In this document: piece by piece, positions 1-11,600 of the stretch
How positions within the stretch are numbered: the first letter of the stretch is position 1
How the letters are laid out: each line of letters opens with the position of its first letter
Assembly (NCBI GenBank): GCA_013399115.1
Contig: VXAA01000627.1
Coordinates: 372,001 to 436,000, forward strand
Reading direction: 5' to 3'
Length of the DNA stretch: 64,000 nucleotides
Origin: Anseranas semipalmata
Taxonomy: Eukaryota > Chordata > Aves > Anseriformes > Anseranatidae
Translations under genes and position numbers: made by a program
The notes under the pieces: model-generated
The model's database searches: none
What the model was told of the DNA's origin: nothing
The model's input: only the letters and a program-made list of their open reading frames with translations

Positions 1-3000
1 TGCCTTTCATTTTTAAGATACCTTCCCCTAGCTGTCAGAGACACAGCAAACCTGCCAGCACCAACCTCCATTTCCTTGCCACTTACCGTTACAGCAGGGT
101 ATGAATTCATGTAATAATGTGGTGCTTATGGAGTTCAACCAACACCAGTCAAAGGAGTTCTTCAGCTGAGGACTTCTCTTCCTCTAACTTGACCCCAAAA
201 CCATAGCAGGTCTCTTGCACTCCATGCTGCTCAAGAAGGGAAAGATCACTAATATCAGCAGGTACTCAATGTCTTATATGTTACTTAAAAGTGTGATTGT
301 TCAATTGAAACTCAAAGCTAATATGGGAAAAATAACTTGAAAGGGCCTTAGGAAGTCCATTTTGAAAGCCTGGTGAAGGAGGTAGTCATCTCAGCTTTTT
401 GTGATAGACTAAGTAAACCCCACTTGCATCTTTTCATTGAACAACCAACCGAAGTTTGAGGGTTTAGCTTTTTTTTTTAATCTGGATTAAACTTGAAGCT
501 TTCTTCCTAGCTGAACTAGAAACACAGACACTCAGGATAACACGTTACAAGCAAGGTATTTGGTATGGCAGTGTTTAAGTGAAATCTGAACTCACAGAAG
601 ACAGTATTAGTCATATAAAGATGGTCAAGTTGAGAAATACTGGGCGGTTCTTATGCCTACCAGTAATTTCACAGTTCTTTTAAAACTTGTAGATAGCATT
701 CAACTCCAAGTGGTAAACACAAGAACTATTTTGGATCCCCATTACAATTTAGTTTTGCAAAACAATCATTTAAAAACTACATGCAGTACTTGTGATCAAA
801 TCAAATACAATACCTATAAATACACAAGAGACATTTCAGAAAGGGCTAAATTCATAAAGCTGAGGATAATTATTAGAAAATTTCATTGAGAAGAATAAAT
901 TTGAACAGAAACTGTGATATGAGATGCAGAAATCATTTATGAAGAGTTTTCTAGGGGACCGAGAAGCCACTACTGCTGAAGCAAGGACAGTTTTAGTCCA
1001 TCCCACTCCAAGAGCAGCAAAGCCACTGCACAACATACAAGAAACAAAGTTATCAGCACAGGTTGATTGGCACTAGGTGTAGGAAGTTAGATGTAGGGGG
1101 AAATGAGATAAATACAAAAAAAAAATCTTAATCACAGAAAAAAATATTAACAAGTATATTGCCATCCTAACTCATTCACCAACTTATTTGCCATTGGCAA
1201 AGAAGTGACAGGCATCCAATAAACATTTGTCCCATGCTTGGGGAGAGGCAAGGCACCTGCGTGACCAGGTACTTTCCAGTCCATCACTAAGTGAAGACAA
1301 AATCCAAGATGCAAATAATAAAAAGCAGAAAGTCTATAGAGATGGCACTCAGACATCTGAAGAAGCCTGCAGCCCTAGACTAGTGCAGGGTATTGTCATG
1401 AAAGTGTAAACTGACATCATATTGAGGTTAGCTTCTTGAGAGACAAGTCATCCTCAGTGGGGTTCCCCAAATACCAGTACTAATGCCTGCCACGTTTCTA
1501 CATTTTCACTGCTAGATTGGGCATTTGCCATTTATACAGAACCAAACAGGACACAGAAGCTGGTGAAGAGGCAAATAATAAAACAAGCATTGTGTACAGC
1601 AGCATAGTCAAGTTTAAGGAGGGCCCAAGCCAAAAGAAAATCCATCTGAAATCCTGCTAAATGCAGAGAGATCTCAACACCCAGGACATATCTATAGAAT
1701 AGGAATTATGGCAGTAAGCATCTGCCAAGTTTTACAGGTCACAGTAGACAAACATTATTTCAGCAAAGTCCTTGGCAAAGATGGCTAATGTATACAGAGA
1801 TAAGCACGAGCTGTCAAAAGGAATAAAACAGATTTTAGCTCTTCATTCAATGATGATATCAACACATAAATATAAAATCCAATTTTCATTTCTATAAAAC
1901 CTTTAGTAGCATGATCAGCAAATAAAAGCTGCAAAGAAGACCAAATTCAAATGCTAAAGAGAAACCTTCCAGAAAGAATCCCAGAGTCTGTAGCTTACCA
2001 AGAGTAGCAAGTTGCTTTCACACACTTTCCCACAAAGAAAATGCCAGGTACCGGTAGGTTTTAACCTACCAAAGAGACAAAGGGAAGAGAAGTCCCTACA
2101 CACCCTCACAGCAGCTCCCATGGTGTCTGCAAGACCGCACAATGAAATCCCTGTACGAAAAGGGAAGCGTTATTAGAAATATCAGCCTGGTTTAAGCTCT
2201 CTTGGAAGAGCAGTGGGAACAGTTTTCACTGAGTGACTGAAGTAGTTTCCAAAATATTGCATAAAATTTGGTAACAAGGCATAGAAAAAAAAAAACGAGG
2301 GAGGAAAGTTTCAAAGCAAAGTAATAAAAGGATCATTTGCCATCAGACATATGCATTTCACATGCCTCCAAGTCAAATATTTAAAGGAAGGTCCTGGATT
2401 AGAAAAAAAAAAAAAAAGCAGTTTCATTTGCTTGGACTTTATGTGACACTGTGTAAATTGCAACTAGCTCTCAGACTGTTACAGTTCAAAATGAGGAACT
2501 TACAGCATTTGGACCAAATCCATCAGTTTTGTTGCATAATAAAACATTACGTTAAAAACAACTTTAGTAAGTTTGACCTGGTAGATCCTAAACTAAAGGA
2601 GTCAACTGAGAGGACACCAAGTGAGCAAGAAGAAAACAGATACTATTGAAGTTCAGGAAGCACCTCTGTACATTTCCTTTATCCCACTGAAAATCAAAGA
2701 TTTTCACGTAGTTCTTAGTGACCAGATTCTTAAAACAAAGAGTCCACACTGTTTGTTGAAACTCTGCAGTAACAGTGTCCAAAGCTGAAGGAGTGAGGGT
2801 TTGAAACAGGAAAGTGAATGAACATCTGTGCATCGCAAGCCAAACGCAGTCTATAAAAGCTTGAAAGCTTTACAACTCTCTGTCTAATTAAGCCACAAAT
2901 TACACACGCCAGCTTTCCAAACCCCACACTTAAGACTCAATGCAATGAGGCTCCTTTAAGAGCAAAGACTCTTTATCTTAGTGTTATTGCCCAAAATTAT

Positions 3001-6000
3001 AACACATTTTATTTTGTTCCAACACTACACATAGTGGTAGCTTCCTGATTAATTGCAGCTAGAAAAAGGAGTCTGTGATAGTATATAGCACCTTCGTCAT
3101 GAAGCAATATATTTTTATTAATACCTGCACTTCTGCTACTGCCTTTAGAATCTAATTCTGTTCTTTTCCATTTTGATCTAGACAAAAGCAGGTAGTTTTT
3201 TGTTTTTTCCATTCTGCAACCGTTTCAGAATGCAGTCACAACACAGCAGTACAATTACCCTATTGCTAAGAGCACTATTTACAAGTGTGCAGCGCAGGAA
3301 GCTCCAGCTAGAAAAAGACCTTTACCATTGAGAAGTAAGAGCTGGAGGCACTGCATTCAGCCTCACAAAGAACATGGAGGTGAGTTGAGGCTATTGTAAG
3401 AATCCTTTAAGCACAAAAAAAAAGCCCTGATGCTTGACTACTGGCCTTCTAGTTATGGATATTTCTAAATATTCAACAAGGTGGACATGCTTTTATTCCT
3501 AGTATCACACCCCAAGACAAAAGCACTGTGTCCTCATGGGACTAAGCCATGTGACAAAAGATCCCTACTGCCAATATCCTTGGAACAGCAAAGTAAAGCA
3601 TTTCAGACACTGATACAGTGAACAGGACAGGTGATGCATGAGACAAAGCAACGCAGTTTTTTACTACAATTGTCAGATGGAGAAGATAGGTCAAGAAGCT
3701 ATGGAGACAAAGGGATTGAAACAGCATAATAAGCTGTTATAAAGCAGAGAGGAGGAAAACTAGAAGAAAACCATCACTGAGTTTGGTAAGAAGCTATGCC
3801 ATTGTCTTGAGATACCAAGAGCTGGGAGCAAAGTAAAATGTAATAAAAGTGAGCAAGTGAAAGGGTTTGAAGAACGTCTTTGGACAACGATGCAAACAGA
3901 GCAAAGGAGCTGATGACAGCACACTCGTGACCAGGTGATCCAGCCTCGGTGGGGTCCTCGTTTGGGATAACCCTTGCAAGCTGTGCTGAGACAGCAGCTA
4001 CTTCTACCTGTAAGTTGGCAGACAGGAAATATCGGAAGAAATGTAGTGAAGTTGAGATCCAAGGTAAAAACCAAGACTTCCAAAAGCAGGCCAGGAAAGT
4101 AAACAATGCAAGACTGATGTGAAAAACTAGACTGCTTCACTGGGACTACTTTTATTTAATACATGCTATTTTCACAAATACAACACTAAATGCAAACTAA
4201 TAAAGCAAACTGTGCCAAGAGAAGATTATCAGACATAATCCAGACACAGCTGCTCTGAACTGGAGTATATGCAATCTCTTTTGCACTTAAGCGGTAGAAT
4301 CAAAATATGAAGAAGTCTCCTCTAAAAGCCTCAATCGTGTAAAATTCAGCATTTGTTTTCTCCTTCACTTACACCCTCTGCATCTTTCAAGATTCCTCCT
4401 CCAAAAGAGTCCCTCAGATCGCTCCTGCAACAGCCTGGACCACTGGCTCACTTCACACATCCTCTGAACACTCGCAGGTGAGCCCAGACTCACAATTCTG
4501 CTGAGTTTAGATGTCCTGCCAGGTACTTCTACGACAGACACAGCACAAAGCTTCTGAAAAAAAAAATGCCTGATTAGATCTCTGAGAAGAAAAAGAAATG
4601 TACCACTGAAAATGAGATCAAGCCATGAATGTCAGCTGCTCTTTCAGGAACAAAGGCAGTGCTCGGATATGTTTTGTGTGTGCTGTTTTAGATTATCCAT
4701 TCATTAAAATATCATTAATGCACATAATTCAAGGGGGAAAAAAAAATCTGTGAATTACAACACTTTCTGGCTGCTAGGCCTCTTGTTACACTGCCACTTA
4801 GGTTTTTTTCCACATTTCGCTTTTATCTGTTAAACTGCAATTCAGAGGTGATTAACAGTGTCCTAATCGCCTACATTTCTTTCACAGGTTTTCAGTTGTC
4901 TTTTTTAATCTCGGGTCTACAGCATCCAACCCCAAGTCACTATGCAAACTTACATGTGTACTATTTTTAATGGGAAAAAGCAGCTTTTAAAAAATAAAAA
5001 AATAAATGACAGCCCATAGAGCTTTCTCCTGCTTACCCCAAAATTAATTGTTTTATCTCAGCTTCTGGTACCTATTTTGTTTTTCAGACTGCTCTGCACC
5101 AGTATATCACCATTTTATGTTTAATGGCTCATACTTGGGAGTTCTCATGAGTTCATTCTTTCAAACATGACCATTTTAAAAAATATGTTTAATAAATTGA
5201 CCATATTCTGCATTCTTATAGTAATGTTGCTCTGTATCATCTAAACTACTGCCAGTATTATCTACCATCTTAGATATGAAAATATATGGATATGAAAGAT
5301 AATTTTCCCAGTAGTTCTCCACCACACACAGTCAACAGCCACCTCAAGTTTCTTCTTTAGCTCTTTGCACCTAAGCAAAAATAAGCCAAACACAAGAGCG
5401 CATCATTCTAGACCACTGAAATGCTTTTGTCCCAAAGGCTCTATGGACCAAGAACACCCTGGCGAGGCAAGACTGTTTCAGTAACTGCAACACCCAGTTC
5501 ATGCTCTTTCACCACTCTTGGTAAGTGGGGTATAAATACATCTTTAACACAGCTCCAAGTGGCATCAGAAACAGATTTTTTCAGAGGACAGCCTGAGAGC
5601 ATTTTGAGGATCTACCACTAAAAAGAATGAAAAAAAAAGCTGTAACATGTAAGCATCCCTGAGCTAATAAGAATCAGCTTCAGTTAAGATATTTTGGCAA
5701 AATGCTCAAAATGAATAAGTCCACCAGTGATGCTCAGTGTGCTTTGGAGATTACACAGAACATTTTCAAGATAAACTTCACACTTACACACCTCTCCTAA
5801 CTACTAAAACAGAACAGCTTTTTTAAATAAAAGGGTCGAAACTTATTTAAAAAACCCTCTCAGACAAGAACAGAGCTCTCCCCAAAATACTGCACACTCA
5901 AGATAATCTGGTATTACTCTGCTGGCATCTTTTGATTAACGCTATCATCAAAACATGGCTTTTGATTCAAAAAGGTGATGAACAGCTGGATGAAGAGCTG

Positions 6001-6400
6001 TTATCAAATCAAGGGACACAAGCGAAAGAAAAGCTGAACTGGCAGGAGCACACCAGTGTCAGTTTTTTATCATATCTGGCAAAGGAGCTGAGAACATTAA
6101 AACAATACTTCTAAGCCGAAGGGCACGGCTGCAGGGCACCCTGCAACCAAAGCTGAGTGCAGAACACTGATGGGAGACACGTCCCAGAAGCATGAGTCCT
6201 GCCAGATGGTTTCCTTCAGGGATTTAATTTTTTTTGGCACAAGAGAGCAAGAAATTGAAAAGTGGAGATAAAGAGCAAGTGACTAGCACTATAATGTATC
6301 CTGCATGAGAAAGCACTACTTTCCATGCAACCTGTTAAGCAAGGGAACAAGGCTTGCTAGCAGGATAATTAGTAATGTATCTGAAATAATACCGTACGTT
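1..6400. other. AT-rich non-coding stretch, no gene recognised
   Basis: This stretch is AT-rich and many short A or T runs break it up (for example around 2280, 2402, 3413 and 4558). Open frames on both strands are short and have no recognisable protein signature. Several AATAAA-like strings occur but none sits behind a coding region. By synteny with human 9p13.3 it could be intron or upstream DNA of a minus-strand gene starting in the CpG island at 6.4-7.3 kb, but nothing in the sequence proves this. I see no CR1 copy here. Confidence 0.6.
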
Positions 6401-6419
6401 AGAAGCACACATACTGAGA

Positions 6420-7330
6420 ATAACAACCGCAACGTTAAAGCTAGTGACAGCAACCCGCTCTCCGTAAGCGCAGTTTCATTCACCAGCAGCGTTTTGACTC
6501 GCGTTCAAATGAACCACGAAACTCAAACAAGGCTCCTCCCCGCTCAGAGGTTTTGGCACCGGGCTGGACTGCCGTTCTTCGACATCGCACCGGCTTCCTC
6601 GCCTTCCTCTCGCCTTTCCTCGCCTCAAAAGCCGCCCTCGCCCTCAGCCAGCCCGGGGGCTGCAGCCCCCTGCCGAAGGCTCCACCTGAGGGTGCGAGGC
6701 TCAGCGCCGCCCTCGCGGAGAGGCACGGGCTCAGCCGAGAGGCAACTGGGATGGCAGAGAGACGGAAATTGTTAATTAAAAATAAAATCAAGAAAGCCAC
6801 ACATACGCACAAACGAAATCTTTCAGCTGCGCTCCCACTCACGAGCGGAGTCTTGGAGCGAAAACCAACTTCGGAGGCAGGTGCTCTGGGACACGCTGGC
6901 TCGGCTTGTCCCCGTGGGGATCCCCGCGGCTTCGCCCCACGCCTCTCCCCCCGGCTGGGGCAGGACGCCCCGAGGGGCGTGGGGGTGGCCGCCGCCTGCA
7001 GGCGAGCACCCGGCCCAGCCCGGCTCCGCCACCGCGGCCACCCGGCCGCCCCCNNNNNNNNNNNNNNNNNNNNNNNNNNNNNNNNNNNNNNNNNNNNNNN
7101 NNNNNNNNNNNNNNNNNNNNNNNNNNNNNNNNNNNNNNNNNNNNNNNNNNNNNNNNNNNNNNNNNNNNNNNNNNNNNNNNNNNGGGGGCGAGCGGGCGGC
7201 TCCCCGCCGCCATCCCGACATGGCCGACAGGGGGCGCCGCCGCCGCCGCCCCGTCACCGCGGCAACGGCCCGGGCCTCGGGGCCTCCTCGGGCAGCGCCG
7301 GTAGCGCCTGAGGGCAGGGGGGGCCACGCC
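6420..7330. promoter_or_regulatory. CpG island, candidate promoter (probably minus strand)
   Basis: GC content and CpG density rise abruptly from about 6420 and end near 7330, where a T/C-rich tract begins. On the minus strand a good splice donor (CTC then GTGAGT) follows position 6843, so a first exon could run from the island leftwards and end there. ATGs in fair context occur on both strands near 7206-7222, but the N run interrupts any frame. Human synteny would place UNC13B leftward on the minus strand with its start roughly 45 kb from ATOSB, which fits this island. That assignment is inference: I found no UNC13B coding sequence. Confidence 0.6.
7054..7183. other. Assembly gap (130 N)
   Basis: Run of N inside the CpG island, flanked by C-rich and G-rich sequence, as expected where GC-rich DNA failed to sequence. 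Open frames read across it are not meaningful. Confidence 0.99.
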
Positions 7331-8451
7331 TCCTTCTTAAGGTGCCTTGCCTCGTTTTTCTTTTTGCTTTTTCCTTTTTTTCTTTTCTTTTTTTTTTTCT
7401 CAATTTTGTTTTACTCCTGCGCTCCGTTGAGCCTGCTTCTCATTGTTTTATCTGGTGGCTTTCTAGTTCTTTTAGCACTGCTGCATCCCAAGCTATTAAT
7501 AACCCTCACACTGCACTGTACTTTTGGTTCCAAACAGAGGATCCAAGGAGAAACAAATAATTTCCGACATTGCAACTCGAAAGCAAAGTGTCATATAATG
7601 TGATTTCTATGCCATTAATGCTTAGAATAACCCCAAAGCCTACAGAGGGCAGAGGACAGGTCTCTTGGCTGGGTCTCCCAAAGACACAACCAACTTTCCC
7701 AAAATTCAGACCTAGACAGGACAGAATGAGCTCTGTCCTGTGTAGCAGAGCATGTTCTACTGCCTTTTGTGTTTGCTGCACAGAAGTGTATTAGTCATGG
7801 AGATGTGTCAAAAACACGTACAGCTTCTCTGAGATAGCAAGACGGACCCCTTGAATGGACATGTTCCTGCAAAAAAAAAAAAAAAAGAAGCAGACTGCGA
7901 GCTGCTGCCAGGGACAGTCTCAGAGGACCAAGAACACTTCCACCCCTGGCAGTGCCAGCAGCCATCATCAGCAAGGAAGCTGCAAGGGCCAGCACTGAGG
8001 CGGGTGAGGAAGGGATCTCCTCCTGCTGCCCCAGACTGGCCTCAGTGCTGCTGAGATGCTCCCCAGAGGCTCTGGTTTGCTTATTTACGTGTTATTTAAG
8101 TCTGGTAGTAGCAGACTGCAAGGGCTCTGGCCTACCAACCTCTGTGTTTGGCTCCACATCATCAAAGCCTGCCCACCTGCAAGCTGGGCACAACACTGGC
8201 TTCCCAGTTAACTCCAGGGGACATTTGAGCTCCTGACGATCTGGTGTCTGAGAGTAGGACACTAGATCCTCAGCCTTTCCAGATCTCCAGTGCACTTTGG
8301 CTTTCAGTGGAGCCCCAGAACTTTTTGCCAGTGAAAGATCAGCTTGGGGGTCTCCAAGCTGTTCAGACACCCCTCCTTGTCCTTCCTTTGCAGCCCTGCT
8401 GCAAAAGAAAACCCTTAGGCTGCACAGAAGCTAATCGCTGCACTAGCCACA
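7331..8451. other. Non-coding; T-rich tract and A-run
   Basis: A pyrimidine-rich tract with long T runs spans about 7357-7411, next to the CpG island. A run of A lies near 7870-7886. No gene, exon or named repeat is otherwise recognisable. Confidence 0.6.
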
Positions 8452-8670
8452 TGAGAGTTTCTTCACAGAGAGGGTGGTCAAGCATTGGAACAGGCTGCCC
8501 AGGAAAGTGCTGGAGTCCCCGTCCCTGGAGGTATTTAAGAGATATGTGGACATGGCACTAAGGGACATGATTTAGTGAAGGGACTTGGTAGGTCGGGCTG
8601 ATGGTTGGACTGGTGATAATCTTGAAGGTCTTTTCCATTACGGATGACTCTAAGATTCTATAATTCTATG
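8452..8670 (+). mobile_element. CR1 LINE 3' fragment
   Basis: The sequence follows the 3' end of avian CR1: the TTCTTCACAGAGAGGGTGGT segment, the CAGGCTGCCCAGG segment, the block GGTCTTTTCCATTA and a tail of degenerate ATTCTATG units. It reads in the CR1 sense direction on the + strand and is 5'-truncated, as is usual for this family. It is diverged, so it is an old copy. Confidence 0.93.
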
Positions 8671-11600
8671 TCCATCGTGACTGTTTGCCTCTTTTTGCTG
8701 CTCCCCATTCCTCTGCCTGTCCTGATTTAAAGATTGAAGTCTTTGGGTCCATGATTGTCACCTATGGCGTCACACAGCACCTGGTACAGCAAGTCCCCAT
8801 CTTCTCTACGGTTTGTAAATGCTACCATAATAAGAAATTATCTCATCAAAGGCAGATGACGTCACACTTGTTTTAAAATCATAGTAACATATTATTAGTA
8901 AGCAAGGCAATCAAATAAGCATCTTGTAGCTAGGAGCTTTGCTGGGTGAGATCTCATTACCAGCAATGACTATGAATGCTGGGATTATTGTAGGTGTTAC
9001 GAATTCCCTGCAGTTCTGATGGAAGTGTTTTACCAATCTTTATCTGATCCAAAGAGATCATTTGTGTGAGTGGTGTAAGTGCTTCAGCCAGCTCCTAACT
9101 CCCAAATACAGTGGTTGCTTGTGTGTCTGTCCATCCCTTCCCTCCTTTCCACTTCAGATAGGCTGGAAGAAGGACCATGCCACTGTGGGGAAACTTTTGC
9201 AAGGTAGAATTACTCCCCACTAAATTAGAGTTGTTCCTTGAAATCAAACTCTCTATGTTTTCCCAGATGAAGTGACAGTCCCCAAATTCATCTTTCTCTG
9301 TTATTTTTTTTCTAGCCCTTCCTCTGGACATTGTTGTCATAAATACAGAAATGGCTTAGTGTTAAAATACCCCTGCAATATAAAGAGAAAAAAAAAATAC
9401 TTCTTGTGCTGTCCTCAGCCTCTTAAGCATGGAAGATCTTTCCAGGTCTGTTTCTAAAAATCCACAAAAGGGAATACGAGGTTCACAAATACTTAATTAC
9501 AAGCAAAGCTTCAAATCCTATTGCAGACTGGATCTAAATTCTGCAGCTCACAATGTGGTCTGGTAGCACAGGCAGTACAGTCTGTTAGCATTGTAATTTT
9601 TTTTTTTTTAATGGAGAATTTTACTTAATTAAAGAGGGGAAATACAGTGCAGCAAGCGCACTAACGTTCATACACCCTGAAACTATATGCCTTTCTGAAC
9701 TAAGATTGAGGTATTCTGCAAACTCAGAAACAAGTCATCACTAGCAACTCCACAGGGATGCCTAATTTTCATTCTCTGCAGAGCAAGAGTTAATTTTCCT
9801 CTGATTACTCAAGCTCCAGCCATTGGTTCAGGATCACCTGCTGTTGGATAGAAAGGTCGTAAATGGGTGGTCCCCCACTCACTGCAGCTTGCCAGCTGTT
9901 TTATACCTGCCTGTATGCTATAGTTTCTCTGTTGTGAGAGCAATCCCGTAGATATATTTGCACTCTAAGCAAACTGTGTTTTCCTCTGCTTTTCTTGCTC
10001 TTCTGCCTATTTTGAGTTTTGACTTTCTGCTGCTTTAGAATGGATCAAGTTGAAACCTGGCGTGTAGCAAACCCACAGGGGCTTTATTTTAAATCAAACG
10101 GTTTAGATCTGTTAAATGATTTTTCTGTTATGCAACTGACAAAAAAAAAAAAATCATCTCAGACCTGGTTTTTGGGGCTAAGCTCTAAAGATAAGGGGAA
10201 AAAAAAGCTTTTAATTTACCCTATAACATTTGGCAGGAACTGAGAGCTGAATATAGACTAAGCAGTTGATTGATATTCTAGTATTGGGAAGCACCACTCA
10301 GATTCGACTGTAAAAGCAACAGGCTACTGAACTGGCTTTCACTGGTATTTCTATTTGCAGGACTTCTAGGGGATTGCAGGATCTTTTTCACAACACTTCA
10401 TGGCATCTTACCTGCGTGTGGGAACCATTTCAATGGCATCTTGAAATGCAGCTTCCTCTGGAGTGTATCGCAGCAGATAATGTGGTAGTAGAAGAACAAC
10501 ACATACATGCACTGGAAGTAGCCTATAATTTCCTCAATTATATTTAAACCAAAGTGTTGGTTTTAACACTCCAAAATGTTCTACCAGGATGATACCTGTG
10601 AAATGTTAAAGATCTGGAAATGGATAGGATTTCTGCCTCATTTCATACCCAAAGGAATGCACCTGCGTGTCATGTTGCAGGGCAGAGAGGTGAACAGGGC
10701 AGCACGGGACAGCAGCCCCCACCTAACAACCAGCCAAGATTTGGGCTGCAGTTTTGGGCATCTTCTTTCCTGTGTCCCCATCTTGGCTTTTCCTAAAGGT
10801 GACTTGGTGACCTCTGGAAGTAACATTGATCTGTCAGTTTTAGGCATTGACCAGTGGCTTAATTTTAACCAGAGACTCTTCCACTGCACTGTTCAACCTG
10901 TCACCATGCCCTATACTGAGTCCTTTTGGCATGCTCCAGAACATCCCACTTTGCCCTCCAAATCACTGTCTGCAGCCGTTTAGCTTTCTCCTCACGTAGC
11001 ATGGGCACTTCAGTAGGGTTTAGTCTTTGTGCCTCAATCCTCCATCCACAAAATGAAGGTTGTGATAATTATTTAAGGAAGGAGGTATTAAAGATAAGGG
11101 GTGTCCTGAAGATATATACATTAGCAAAGATGGGACTCTCCGACACTGTCACCACGTAACCATGTAAGACAGATAGCACAAAGAGATCTGCCAGCTTTTA
11201 GATTACAAATCCCTGTTCAAAAGGCTGGAGAAGCAAAAAGCATCCTTTCATCTCAGGGGAAAAAAAGAAACTCTGCATAAGAGGGCAGCTTCCATGGGAA
11301 CTGGCCTTTCAATTACAGCTGCTCACAGAAAAGTCTTTCAACCACTCATGCTGGAGTTGATAAAACTGAACCCATTTCTCAGGCAATTATCTCAAGCATC
11401 CCAAACACAATGTTTCTTGTTCATACTGGGGTCTTAGTCCTTGAGCACATGTGGTCTGTCATGGGCAGCGTGGGGTCTCCACCTGACCAAGAAATGAGTG
11501 GCTAGGCTGGCAACACAGGGTCTTTGTAAAATACAGACCCTGACGGGGGACATTTTCCCAGGATCTGATCATCTTAGGTCTTGATGCATGCTGGGATTGG

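Noticed and set aside
4418..4474. Plus-strand splice-bounded block ending in CGCAG/GTGAGC
   Set aside because: Weak acceptor, no open-frame support and no neighbouring exons; such pairs arise often by chance.
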